DNA of 64,000 bases. Source: Blastobasis lacticolella. Lineage: Eukaryota > Arthropoda > Insecta > Lepidoptera > Blastobasidae. Where the stretch lies: contig LR990052.1 in assembly GCA_905147135.1 (NCBI GenBank), positions 15,252,200-15,316,199 on the forward strand, in the 5' to 3' direction. Position 1 is the first letter of the stretch. Each line of letters opens with the position of its first letter. Positions 46,524-59,856 of the stretch are shown piece after piece. The position numbers and the translations under genes are program-made. The notes below the pieces were generated by a model that saw only the letters and a program-made list of their open reading frames with translations, was not told the DNA's origin and did no database searches.

Positions 46524-48153
46524 CCTGATGCTATTTTTTATATCAGTCATAATAAAGAAAACGTCATTTTACAGCCGCTATTTCTGTCCAATAGCACAGC
46601 AGCGTTTTGACAACGGACTTACGCCACTGGTGGATTTTGAAATCTCGTTTTTCTATTAAAACACTACAAACACTCTGAACAAAAACAATAAATGAAAACA
46701 AAATTACGATGCACCATTATTTATTAAGAAATAATGCTGATAGACATGCAATTTAGAATTCCACGTTGAAAGCTATGTTGCACCATAACATAATATAATC
46801 CACCATTGCATGGTATCGTTTCAGACACGCAGTGACGCGTGCGCAGTCGATTTGGCAGCAGTACTTGCCAACAAATAAAAGTAAAACATCTTCAATCAAT
46901 CAGGAATTAATAAGACCTGGTGCAACAGACTTTTCTTTAATATCCACTTGGGTTCGCGGTGCCAACTCGCTTAGCACGTAAGCCATAGTGACCAAAATAC
47001 AATAGCACAGCCTTTACCAATAACATGGACTTCAGCCAAGTGACAGCTTCGTAGCAAAATGTGGTGACCCGTTACATAGATAGCTCTGTCTAGTACGATA
47101 ATTAAACTAACGACGACTTAAATACTTTTGTAAATTACATTTTATGTAAGTACTAAGTTCCTCTTGAGATGACGAAACGACGCAACGAAATTACGTATAA
47201 TTGTAAGTCATACGTAATCCATTCTTGGCACATTTCATCATGCAGTTTTCTAACAATAAAATTCAAGATTTAAAATCTAACCAAATAAAATTGTCTAGGA
47301 TCATAATACTATTAAGTAAATTAATAATAAATTCCTATAAAACTATCATGATCCTATCATGGACATCTCTACGTGACGATACAACATCCAGACATATAAA
47401 TTTTAAAATTTTACGATCAATCTACGATTTCTAAAATTCAAGACAGTTTCGAGTTGATCCAATTGTTATGATTCATACTGCAATAAATATTTTTTTCCAC
47501 ATACTTCATAAAATCAAGTCTATTAAGAAAATGCTATTAAGTAAATCCTAAGTACATAAATCTAATAAATATTTCGCAATAATACTTATTTCATATAATA
47601 TTATTGCATTTTATTTAAGTACTATGACAGGCAAGGTTGAAATCATATATTTATAATGTATTCAGGTTTCAGATATACATCGTTCTGGAAGGCACAAACT
47701 AATTATTTATACATAATTCATTTACGTGAATCATTAAAATTTTCCACAAATAGTGCAGTGGTTACTTCGATACACAATATAATGATTCAAAGTATTCTAT
47801 AAAAATAGATTTCATTTGGCAATTTATACAACAATACATCAAATATAGCATAATATAAGGTCGTAACATAGCATTTAGAATATTTCTGATACCTTCAGGA
47901 GCCGCCCGCGGCCTCATGCAGATACAACACGGTCCGAGGAGGAGCAACCTCGAGAGCATATTACTTAATCCGGTTAAAATCGAATACATTCAAACATTTC
48001 AAACGGGCCGGTGGACAATGGTTTCGCTCTAAACAGTTAAAAAGTATCCCTAAAAGGTAGTACAAACAATTTCGCGTGTATATTGAAACGTTACAAAGTG
48101 GAATTTTATAAAATATATTACGTCTACAGGTACACAATAATAAGTTAGGACAT
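46524..48153. other. AT-rich stretch downstream of the Ttd14 stop
   Basis: No coding exon seen. Part is probably the Ttd14 3' UTR. A minus-strand AATAAA lies at 46720-46725, but its use is unproven. Confidence 0.45.
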
Positions 48154-51100
48154 TCAAATCTTAAGTGCGACCGTCTTGGGAATCTTTGGTGTGTCGAGAT
48201 CCTGGCGGGGGTCTCGGGCGGGGGGCGGGGTCCTGAGGCCCGCGTGCCCGTTGGCCGGGCCCTCGAACCCGTTCGCGTCGCCGTGCCCGTTTAATTTCAA
48301 GTCCCCGTGGCCGTTCATTTTGTCGTGCCCGTTCATTTTCTCATAACTAACCCCGTGACCGTTCTTCTGCCCTAATGGACGAAAAAAAAATACACCTTTA
48401 AAGCTTTACTTCGCGCACTTCACACCCTTCAATGTCACAATGGCAATGAGAATGGCAACTGGCGTAATTGTGTTAGTGACTGCTCAACGTAAATCGCTAA
48501 TGTTAGTGTCCATACAATGTATATCTTCAACGGTTATATCGTACTAGTGGATTCATCGGTTGTTATTGTAAGCGAACCGGAATGCGCCAGAAGCACTTTA
48601 TGGGAATCTGCAAAATGTATAATATAGTAAGGAACTTTTGATGAGGGACTAGGGTAGAATAGGAAAAAAATAACAAATCTACTGGAATGGATAAAATCCG
48701 TTATGAACTATAGTTTAGATTCTATCCAGCAACTACGCGTGCGACACAATAAAAAAGTGACACTAGAACAACAGCTAGTTACGAGACCAATTTACTTCAT
48801 AAAATCTAATCTATAACGAAATGCTAATCTATAACACAATTACGCCATCTTTCATGTAACACATGCATTAAATATTTGAAAATAATTTGTATTAAATGAT
48901 GGTTGTCGACTACTCTTATCCAATGATTCGTACAATTACATTATGTATTTTTTAAAATTCTGATAGGACCTAATATCATTGTAAACAATCATTGGATAAT
49001 TAACAAAACAAATCAATATGCATTGTTCGTGACCGAATTTTTTTGTTTGGAGTGGTAGTAGAAATCCTCATGGACGCCTGGGAAAGGACAGCCCAGGTAA
49101 AGCCAGACTCTTACCGGATAAAACTCCTACCTGCTATGCTATATACTACCATCGAAAATAATCGATGCCTTTGATCAAGTTAAATTACTTTTCATAGCCT
49201 CGTTTATTAAGTGGCTGATAGACGCGCGAGTAAGTACGCGTACTTGTAGCTCGACGACCTTGCTCGCTCGTGTGTCAGCCTAAGTACTTTAAAACCGCCG
49301 AGTAAGTTCACCGGCAATCCAACTTGTTTGATTTTTGCTCGTAGCTCATGGCTTCGGCTCGCTCGTCTGTCAGCGCCGCGAGCCGCGTGCCGCCATTTTT
49401 TTTGTGATGTATCTCTAATCTATATCCAAAGTGACTGATTTTCGAAGCAATTGACTCGAATTATTTACGGAATTCATAGAAAAACGTGCCGAGTAAGTTC
49501 GTGAACTTAAAAACCGCGTACTTTAAGTCCGTACGTCTATCACCAACGTCGAGCCGAGTAAGCTCGCGAACTTTAAGTACGTACGTGTGTCAGCTACTTT
49601 AGTATGACATAATATGGTTTCTCTCATATTGACACTCGTGGCAATTTAATTCTTCGCATGAATACGTCACAAGCACATTGCATATTGATTCGTTTTGTGT
49701 ACGGGGTGGAGAGTCCCGGGTAGGAGTACTAGCAGTGGACACTTGGACAGTACTTACGATTATGTGTGGCGTTCTGTTGGTTGGTCTGTGAGATTAGGGG
49801 TTGAGCTGGACTGTGGTGGATGCGGTCGGCGCCATGGTAATATTTCGTGGAGGTCTTCCAGTCCTCCTTCAGGGAGAGGTTGTACATCGAATACGCATGG
49901 TCGCCAGTCACCTCCTTCTCGATGGTAAGGAACTTTGGCAACGACGCTAAGAGGACATCGTCGTCGTAAGCGGCACTATACGTCTCCAGCAGTAACAGTC
50001 CACGACACCTGAAATTGCAAGCAAATATATTAGTAAAAATATCGTGCAAATAGAAATTTCACATCTATGAACTAACTAAACAGCTAACTAGGCAAACGCA
50101 TGCAAATATTACCTGCATAATTTGAGCATGCAGTTAATCTCCCACAAATAAGGAATAAATAAATACATTAGAACAATTATTCAGTTTATTACATAAATAG
50201 ATTATTATAGATAGATATAATTGTGTAGAACTGTAGATAGATAAATTTAAGCCTCAAGTTACAGTACGTGAAATATAAACAAGCCTAATAATAATATACA
50301 AATATGTTGCGAGTAATCACCTGGGATGCGTGGGCTGCCTGTAGATGTCGAGCTGATAGTACTGGTTGTTGTATATGAAGCAGCGGCGCTTCTTGAATAT
50401 CGTGAAGTGGGCATCGTCACGCTGCGGGAGCAGGTTCAGGTAATCCCTATGCGTGAGCTGGGTGCGTACTTCGACCGACTGCCCGTTGGTCGGGTGGAAC
50501 TTCCTAATCGTATGGATGTAGGACCAGTGGCCTTTCTGGCCGCGCTTTCGGAGCCGCACCTGCGCTTTACGCACATCGCTCTGTAAGTAGTTGTGGACGA
50601 CGTCGAAGTCTTGGAACGGCGGGAACTCCGAGTCGGAGCACAGCGGGCCTCTGACCAGGAACTTGCGTTTCTTGGCGTTCACGTTGAGCCGGTCGCCGGT
50701 GTCGATGCCGATGCGCTGGCACACGCAGGCGATCAGCCGGTTGATCTTCTTGTCGAAATCGGTGCTGTTGTCGATGACGTCGAAGTATGGGTGGCCCACC
50801 CAGGCGGCGGCGGCCTTGTAGTCCAGATCCCGCGCGAGCTCCACGCCCTCAGACCGGCACATGTGGTCCTGGGAACGACAAAGGTTTGAGGTTAAGGTGT
50901 GTCTTTATTCGTTTACAAGGGCTTCTAAGCGGGCTTAGTTTTACTGCAATAATTGTGGCTGTAACAAAGTGAACCATTGCCAGCCATTGTTTCCATCTCT
51001 GCTTCAGTTGTATATTTAACCGCCATTTCACCTGGGGGCCTATTCTCGTGTTCAGATATTTCAATTTCCATTTTGTCTAGCCAGAAATCTGTATTAAATG

Positions 51101-54100
51101 TCACGTGTACCTATAGTTGAGAAAATGTGTTTTGGCTGCAATGCAATGATTTGAGGCTAGAAAAACAGACCCACTGGCCGTATGCAGTAAGTAAGGATGT
51201 GGACGATAGATAGTGTAACGTGCCAAGCAAACCTAGATAGTCCCTATTATTGCCTTAAGGCGCAGATTATAATGATTGTGGAAATTTCATAGGCATGCCT
51301 GGGCGTTACACTACTTGGAATCTACATTCTACAACATTAACTTTTTACCTGATGGAAAGTGGTCACCGTCGCCTATGGGCATCAGCAACACCAGGGGCTC
51401 TACCAACGCGTTGCCCGCCTCTAAACTAATATGCCTCCAACTGACAACCACGTTTGACTAGATGTGATACTGTACGCGTTTTGGTTACTGTGGGATTTTA
51501 TTTGACGCATTACGCAACCAATATTCTAAAATAAACAGTTATCTATGACGTAGTGCTGTCGGTTCGAAATCAAAATAAAGACTATATTTACCGGTATCGA
51601 TCATGTTACATCTTATCGATAAGCCGTCAATTTGATAAAATAACAATGCTAATATGTCAATACATCCCTGTCGCGGAAAAATGTGTTCTTCATTGCAAGA
51701 TGCAAAATATGAATGAATACCACTTATTACAATACATAAGTATTGAATGAAGCATTACTTATGACAAATTACAGGTATATAATGAAAGTCTATTGTGGTT
51801 TAGCGTTAACCGCGCATAACAATTCTGCGATAATGAAGGTCGCCTATCTACTATTCTATACTATAATGATATTGCAAATGCGGCATTGTGTTACTTGGAA
51901 TATCCATCTTTCGCGGAACATGTTCATTGCGGTAAGAAGTACCCAGGACAAAAATCCATAATTAATGGTGTCGCCAAAGCGCAATCGCCTCCATCCCTTT
52001 GTTTGCTTGCTTTATAAGCTAAGGCTACGTGCTGTCTCCACAAATTGACAGTGATTTACGACGAAGATACAAAACTTGGACGAAGACGGAGCCATTAGCT
52101 GGCTAGTATAGCCTAATTAAATGCAGAATAATAAGTACGAAACCCCACAACTCACTCCCGGCGCTGCAACTTCAGCGGAGGAACCATATTGGTGCACCTA
52201 CATGGTCTTCACCTACACCAATATGGTTCGTACTATTAGGTAATAGAAGGAGCCATTATTGGTGCCGACTTCATTCATACATGGAACAACTACTCCTATA
52301 CGGGAATAGTTGCCGTTTTCACTAACTTAGGAATCGGCAAAGGTCTTTCTTATTTCAATTCGGACGTTTCTGATTGGGTAAAACTAGTTAAGACAGAACT
52401 TAGGCGATTCCAATAGCCCATTTATAGACAACAGTATATTTATCGATGATGTCGTATCTATACAGACAGAAAACAAGATATTTTATCACACTACCAGGAG
52501 GCAGGCATCAATTTTAATTTACATGACAAGATATCAACGTCATCACGTGCAGTCCTAGTCAAGGTCGAGGCGAAATGTAAGTACAATCAAGGGCATATCG
52601 ACCCAAAACCAGTATAAGATGAGCTAGGGTCTCTATAGATGCGCTTAGCACTGTTAGTTCTGTTGACAGTAGTTACATTTCGCTATGACCTTGGCGAGGA
52701 CTGTCGCGTGATGATGTTGATAACTTGTCATGTAAATTAAAATTGATGCCTGCCTCTTGGTAGTGACAGTCTTCTGTAAAGTCAGTGTTACAATTATATA
52801 GTTCAGGTAGCAGCGGGACCTTTTCATCAAATAATCTGCCACGCCGCACCTGCCTGTCTGTTCGCGATAAACTCAAAAACTACTAAACGGATTTTCATGT
52901 GGTTTTCACCAATAGACAGAGTGATTCATGAAGGTTTATGTGTATAAAATATGCAAAGTAGTAATTATACTCGCCGATAGGTGGCGCTAGCACTGGCAAT
53001 ATAAAGCTATCACTACATATTAAACATAGTATCTTTGTCTGTCTGTTCGCGATAAACTCAACAACTAAACGGATTTTCATGCACAGTGATGAAGGTTTAT
53101 GGGGCAGACGAACACGCAAACGAATCACGCGACGGGCCAGCAAGTAATAATTAATCTCATTACAAAAAACAATGGCAAGGCGCAAGCGTATTAAGATTCC
53201 ATTCCGGTGTATAACAATATGTAAGTATAACATAAATAATAGTTTCACAACGCTTTGGTTGAGAGGCCGCGTCACGTGGCTAAGATGATAAGAAGGTAAG
53301 TAACATTCTACTAAATTAACTTCTTTTACGTGTTTGGTTCGACCTTTATAGTGCGTACGAATGTATTCCCTGATCATTATAATCTGGACGCCTTTAAGCC
53401 ATAAGCCTAGAGAGAATAGGCTGTTCCTAGCCAGACATGCTCCATCTTCGGTCACTTACTAACAGTACCACTATAAAAAAACGTACATCGTGCAACAAAA
53501 TACCTATTGGACAATTTCGCATTCATTTTGCTACATTGTAATAAAGCTCATTTCCGTCTGAGCGTAACTGACAGACAGTATTTAGTACATCAGTCACTGA
53601 GTTTATTTAACGGCTCTATCACGTTTCCCTTAGTCATACAATTTGCTATTGTTTCACATGTGTAACCACGTGTCAGATACAGTTAGACGTTGTCGGGCAC
53701 CACTTTATATGGACACATTTATTAGTAGAGGCTTAATCATGACGACGTAGAATACACACTCGAAGGTTTATAAACATACATAGCGTCACGTGTCTTTTCT
53801 AAAAGGGTAGGCATAGACCACGTAGTTCCATTTGCTACGGTGCTGAGAAACCTCTCGCTTCTTTCAAATTCAATAACATTTTCATACATGCTCGTAATTT
53901 TAGCGTTACGCCAGTGCGTGCAGACTCGTTTGGCCGGTTCATACAAACATAATTGGACTCGATCGGCGTAGGTCCGTGCACATGAGGGAAGCGTGCCTTG
54001 AAAACGGCTCATTGGCGTTACGCGAGCGAGCGCCGACTCATCTGGCCGGTCCATACAAACTCAATCAGCGCGGACTCAGTTGGCCGGGCGTCCGCACACG

Positions 54101-57100
54101 CGTATGGTATATTTCGGCGGCCATACAGCTATGCGCACGACTCATCAACACGCGATTCTAAGCATCGCGCCAGACTAATTGATAATTGTGTTCGCAGCGA
54201 AAGTGTTTAGTAGTAGGAATAATGCCATTTGGCAAGCGGTGTTGAAAATATACAACAGGAAACGTTCAGCGTCAGTTTAATATCTCTTTGTCCCACCTAG
54301 ACGGTCCGGTTGCTATGACGTTTTGCCGCCTTGTAAAACAATCAAAGTGGCAGCGATTTTTTGGCCTACGTCTTATAATCCCCGTATTTTAATGACGAAT
54401 TCAAACTTTGAGATGTTTTTCCTTATATTTGACCGTCTTTAAAAGTACTTATCAAGTTTTGCTCGGGTTTTACCCCATACTAAAGATAATAAACGCAAAA
54501 TAAACTAACTTCCTTAAACTACCTGATATAATTATACTAGTTCTGAAGAATCGATAGATACGATAGACGCTCGACAAACAACATCCTCACACACATTTAT
54601 TTTTACCATTAATCAAGATACAGTTATATTACGAAGTACAAGTTGTGCAACAGTCACATATCGCGGCGCCGATAAATCAATATCTCATTCATACATAAAA
54701 ATAACAGACCACGTGTAAGCCCTAAACTGACCTAGGCGGCACATAACTAATGTGACTGACACAGACGACCCTGACATTTTACCTTTGGAAAGTAACAGTC
54801 TTGGTTAAAGGTTTCATACAAATTTTATGTGTCCTAATATTTCCATCCTTTTAAGGGTTTGACGTTAATAATGTATGTTAGTGTAATTGTCCGTCAGTCT
54901 CAAATGAGAGTGAAATGGATTTTTACATTTAAAAAATATACAACAAAGTAATTGTTAATAAAATCACAAGACAACGCCATCTAGCGGCGAAACGTAGTTT
55001 TATTTTTCAATTTAACTGCTTTATTTTATAACAACGAGCTATAGAAAGACATTTGCCGCACCATTGAATACCTTTACTAAGAGTATAAACCATAATTCAA
55101 TTACTGAAGACTTGAAAGAATGGAAAAATATATTAAGATTGAAAAACGAATCCCATGAATGGTAATTCCAATTAAATACTAATAAACGGGAATGTCCCAA
55201 GATAAAATATCAGCACGTGTAGGTAATATGTTGCCAAGTAATTGACACAAAAGATAGCAATTTATTATACTATCACACACTACTCTGTAAGGGAACTCTC
55301 ACCAATCTTATCTCTTGTGTATTACAGGGAAAGTTTTCCTCCGTTATAATTTAGCTACGTACCTTACTACACGTGATCGCATGTTCGGCGGATAAAATTT
55401 ATTGCAACAGCTATTGCATGCCAATTTCTCGGTACCTACGTAAAAGGCGCATGACAGGAACAGTTTATTACGTAGCCGTTTATGACAATTCATGTGCATT
55501 TTGCGGAGATCACACTATGATTGTCGCAAGCCACAGATTCGGATGGCCAAGGTATTCAAATAAGGTGACGTTTGAATACTTGGACTGGTATTCGCAAACA
55601 TTGTGCCGCTTGCCAGAAAACACATAATGTTATTGCATAATATTTGTAATGCTGTAGCGTCTATTGTGTACAATTTGTTGTAACGAGTACTGGCAAACTT
55701 TACAATCATGCCGAAAGTGTACATACTGTCAAGTCTAGTCCTTCATGAACACAATGTAATCTAGTAATCTGCAAACGATGACTACCAACATCAATATATT
55801 GGCAATAATCGTTTAAGCTAACACAATGTAATCGATTGAGAACAAGTGTTACTTTCGCATCGAACCGAGTTCTGACAAGTGGTATTCTGTTCGATCTAAG
55901 CCAAGGCTTATAAATATGTTAGGTCCTGAAATGTGAAGGACAGCGTATTGAAGACAGATAATCGATTTCTGAAGGGTGTATGGAAGGGGTTTGTCCGTCT
56001 CGAATCGTTAGTTCCTATAATCTCATTACATAATACATCTGCATTGTCATTTAATCTTGGCAGAAATTTGCGCGGTTCAGATCAGAATGGCGTATTTTAT
56101 TCCAATATTCATTTTCGAAAGCGTAAGTGAGTAAGGGCTTTATCTCCCTACGACAGAATGTATCCAAGATTTTGTTGGTTGCGCCACTACTGGTGTCTAC
56201 GAGATATCATCATCATCATCTTAGTGTCTAAGTGAGATATACTGTATAAAAAAATATTTGGGTTGCGGCTGTAGATCACGACTATTGCAGCGGTGGGAAT
56301 GAGTGGTGCGCGTTTGTACGTAACTACCTTCAACTGTCGTAATATCTCGTAACTACCCTCAACCATCGTAAAAGCTAAGACGCAAAAGATATGATAGGAT
56401 CACATCTTGTGGGCCTCGTTTGTCTCTGCTTACCCCTGAGGGATGCATGTGCGAATGTGTGTGTAATACAAAGCTATTAGCTCACCTCCAAAGAGTAGAA
56501 GTCCTCGGCGCCGTTGGCCGCGGAGACCAGATGCACGATCTGGTTATACCGGTTGTCCCGGAGCTCCACGTTGTTCCAGTTGTTGTGTCCCACTATCGCC
56601 TCCCACTTGTCCTTAGCTATAACTGGAAGGTGGAAATGCGAGGGGTCAGTATGGCGTGGGGCTTTGATACTATGCTAGCGGAACTGTTCCGAAGACGTTT
56701 TTATTAAATGGGGAGTACCTCAGCCTAGCGAAACGATATATTTGGGCTGGTATTTTATTAACACCAGTTGTTTTCGCTAAAAATATAATCGGGTTATTTT
56801 ATTATATACCTACATGACTACATCGATACGTTTTCAATGTAGTTCCCGATGTAACACGGCAAAAACGAATTTTACATGGACGAAGTAGCGCGCGAAACCT
56901 AAGTAGTATATCAAAAACAATAAGCAATAAACAAAAAACAATAAGACATAACACGTAAACCTTATAACTTTTGATTTAGCTGTGTAAATCAACGCTATAA
57001 AAAAAACGGATCTAAATCCGAAATTAAATTAGGAAATCGCTAGAACGTGGTCATTTTCCTTTCGCTTCTAATTTTGTTCTCTAATAGCAAAAATTTTAAG

Positions 57101-59856
57101 TACCGTACAACTGTATTTCAGTTCCAGTTGCACCGTACAAGTTTCATGGCATTGATTTACATTTCTTATCTCACAATTACGTTGCAAGACCAAGGTTAAG
57201 CGTCATATAAATGTTCTTTTATTATTATCATCTCATTAAATAAAGTCACGTGTGTCTGTGGATTTAACTCGTAGAAAATTAAACTAAGTAAATAAAGAGT
57301 ATAGCTTCTGTATTTTACAGCAAGGATACGAGAAAGACACGTTTTATACAAGCTCCTATTTAGTTTCACTTGTCCGCACGTCTGTTCGTAATAAATTCTT
57401 ACAAGTTAAATTTGACCCATTTCCCGGTTTCAATTTTGTATACTCATGTACGGTGACAATGCATCCAGCTGATGTGATGATGGAAACGGAAGGTGGCCAT
57501 AGGAACTCCGTAACGGTAAACCCACCGAGATTGGGTTCGTTTGATTACTCTTGACATGTACTCGCGTGCTAAAAGCTTTATATGAAAAAATATTTGTCAT
57601 TTCAACACACATGTGATTGTGATGTGACATAACGGGTTTGTATGAAATGACGGCTGTCTAGACGCAATATTTGTTTACAATAGTTATCGCATTCCATTGG
57701 CCTTACTGTAGTTATGTATTGTCGCAAACATAACCTAACCGACAGATGTCCCGACAAAGCCCTCTTATACTCAAATATTGCCCCTACTAAACCGATTTTA
57801 ATGAAACAGCTAAGAACCATCTCGATAAAAACGGCTTTGTAACACACAGATATTTGATAAATATGTCTTGTTGCGTCCGTTGTAAAAACATAGGGGTGAG
57901 TTCTATCTCTCTTAGCCCCAGACAAAACAATCAAGTTTATACATAAACGTCTGCAAAATATACAACATTATTAAAAACACTATCTAAACGATAGTGACCG
58001 CTTGCAAAAACCACGCCAAGTATCAAAACAACGGATGTTTATTTATTTATAATAGGCACGTTATCTTCACGTGGTGGCAGTAGAGATATTGAGTAATACA
58101 CGGGTGCCTCACCGAAAAACTTAACGTCAATCAAGCCTAACATGCCAAGCTTGTTTGTTTTACGTATGAGATGGGACTACCTGTATAGGTAAAATTCACT
58201 CTTGTTTGTTAGGTAAAATTAGAGTCTAAAAGACTAAAGGTTTATCAAGAACCTCTGACGCACCGGTCGACGCGACGCAACTATAGATAGTTTTGTTTTA
58301 CCACATAACACTGACGTGTTTTACGCAGAACTATACAGCGGTCGTGGAACAAAAAGAAATTCGAGCGTCGTGCATTATACATATTTACGCGGGAGCGATA
58401 GAGACAAGACACGATTTCAAGAGTAGTTTCCTATCAATTCCCATAGATGGCGCGCCCTAACGACTTCAACATTATTATAATATCTTGGCTGTATGGTATT
58501 GAAATGTATCTTTATTTCGATGCAATTCACTTTAGATCTGCTAATTCAACGGTTTTTAGATGGTAGTGGTCCTCGGGGGGCTAAACCACGGGCTCAACTT
58601 TAGATTTGTGCGAGAGCACTTTAGCAAATTATCACTAGCGTTTTAATGCCGTTTCATCTGTTCTGAGGCAATAAATGATGGCAGTCACACATTTCATATA
58701 GTTACAATAATGTTTTAGACGTTAGAGCGCGCCATCAATAGGAATTATAAGGAAGCTGGTTTTGAAAACGGCTCATTTCTCTTTTTAGACTAACATTAAA
58801 AATGCTAAAGAAATCACGGGCCGATCGCGAAAACAAATTAGTTAAAGCTATGTCGCGGGCACACTTGTGCTAGCTGTACAAAATTGGTAAATATAATTAC
58901 CTAAACCACTCGTCTGGGACATAACGCAAGCCAGTATATAAGAACTACATTGATATACAATGTGATTGCTGTACTAAAGATAAACACATAAAACATACAC
59001 TGTATCGTTATCGCGGTTTGCAAAGTTCAAGGCGAGCTGAAAATGTCATAAAGTTTTAATGTCTACCTAAAAAGCTAACCCAATTGGAGAATGATATAAC
59101 TAACTGTCTGTCTTTGGATTAAAGACAGACCTAGATATTTCGTTGCCTATTCAGTCCGTTGAAATCGGTATTTATTAGGACAAACTATCTCTGGATATTT
59201 GTAACAATGTAAATGATTTAAGTGTTTGTGTAAACTTTGTTGTATTTTACTAGCGTTGCTGTTTTTAGCCCCCGACGAAATAAAAGGGGTATGTCCGTGG
59301 TATCGTATCTCCCGAACGAGACGTTATTTTTTTAAGATATTAATAAATTATATTTTTATATATTAGTTTACCATTTATAATAATTTGTATGTAGGTATAG
59401 GTTTTATCTTTGTCTGTATTTTGTATTTATGTTGTTTGTGTATTTATAAATATGGGCCTAGTTGCCTGAAATAAACGAATAAATAAATAAAAAAATAAAA
59501 AAAATTCGATTTCAATGCGGTATTCTTTATTCGAAAGCCAGTTTAATCGAGATAGTTTGTAGCTTTATTTTATTAAAGTCGGTTCAGTAGTTTTGGAAAT
59601 ATTTGAGTATATGTATATTTGGTCGGGAATTTACCGACGTTTTCTGTCGGTTAGGTTATTCCGTAGTAACGCAAGCAATATTGGAATCTTGGAATGAATG
59701 AAACTTGTATCAAAACCTTAAACTCACATGCACTCGCGTCCATGGCGCCCCGGTCGCAGATGATGAGGCAGTTCCTTTGGGAAGTCTTGCCCAGTTCGAA
59801 GAAAGTGTTCTCAATTTGGATCATGGTCTTCAGGAGGTTCTCCTGGAACTTGATAG
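48154..59856 (-). CDS. Ttd14: Ttd14 (TRPL translocation defect 14) P-loop protein, 5' end missing
   Basis: Exons in transcript order: 59856-59728, 56622-56486, 50868-50321, 50008-49758, 48371-48154, all in phase (about 427 aa). In Drosophila photoreceptors Ttd14 binds GTP and phosphoinositide and is needed for TRPL and rhodopsin traffic; the family has an N-terminal NadR/Ttd14-type P-loop domain and a CYTH-like second half. Seen here: [20 protein letters not shown], the Walker B-like [89 protein letters not shown], and [16 protein letters not shown]. The P-loop exon is not found; the first visible exon starts in phase 1, so upstream exon(s) lie beyond 59857, probably outside the window. The last exon ends in NGH-rich repeats. 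Introns reach over 5 kb. Confidence 0.92.
49210..49598. mobile_element. MITE with TTA target duplication (PIF/Harbinger-like)
   Basis: The left end AGTGGCTGATAGACG pairs with the right end (complement AGTAGCTGACACACG). TTA flanks both ends (49207-49209 and 49599-49601). Inside, CGAGTAAG-like motifs recur several times. It lies in the last Ttd14 intron. Confidence 0.7.
51285..51435 (-). mobile_element. LINE 3' UTR-type tail fragment
   Basis: The minus strand carries GATGCCCATAGGCGACGGTG and ACCACTTTCCATCAGGT, the motif series seen at 19900-20035. Confidence 0.45.
52489..52765. mobile_element. Foldback element with ~95-bp inverted repeats
   Basis: CACTACCAGGAGGCAGGCAT at the left pairs with the complement of the right end (CACTACCAAGAGGCAGGCAT). 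Pairing continues through ATCAATTTTAATTTACATGA and on to GCGAAATGTAA, leaving a spacer of about 90 bases. No coding capacity. Ttd14 intron. Confidence 0.8.
52840..53150. repeat. Interspersed repeat, two partial copies
   Basis: CTGTCTGTTCGCGATAAACT followed by ACTAAACGGATTTTCATG occurs twice (about 52855 and 53038). This is text common in lepidopteran non-autonomous elements. The second copy ends near CACGCGACGGGCCAGCAAGT. Confidence 0.55.
53330..53470 (+). mobile_element. LINE ORF C-terminal fragment
   Basis: Related to 45711-45885: CCCTGATCATTATAATCTGG, then GACGCCTTTAAGC and AGGCTGTTCCTAGCCAGAC. Confidence 0.6.
53899..54105. repeat. Imperfect direct repeat, ~85-bp unit, GC-rich
   Basis: GCGTTACG...GACTC...TGGCCGGT.CATACAAAC occurs at about 53903 and 54010, and a third partial GACTCAGTTGGCCGGGCG follows. 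It stands out from the AT-rich Ttd14 intron around it. It may be the inner part of an unrecognised DNA element. Confidence 0.5.
54240..56485. other. Ttd14 intron, unassigned sequence
   Basis: AT-rich, no coding exon or clear repeat recognised on either strand. Confidence 0.4.
58428..58754. mobile_element. MITE with ~55-bp inverted repeats
   Basis: AATTCCCATAGATGGCGCGC then CCTAACG at the left pairs with the right end (GTTAGAGCGCGCCATCAATA then GGAATT). The inner AACATTATTATAAT blocks also pair. Target duplication unclear. Ttd14 intron. Confidence 0.7.
59505..59660. repeat. Interspersed repeat shared with 30470-30640
   Basis: Preceded by an A-rich AATAAATAAATAAA run that may be the tail of another retroelement. 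Ends TTTCTGTCGGTTAGGTT like the 30470 copy. Confidence 0.6.

Noticed and set aside
52895..53455. 186-codon minus-strand open frame
   Set aside because: It runs across two interspersed repeats and a LINE fragment in antisense and shows no domain.
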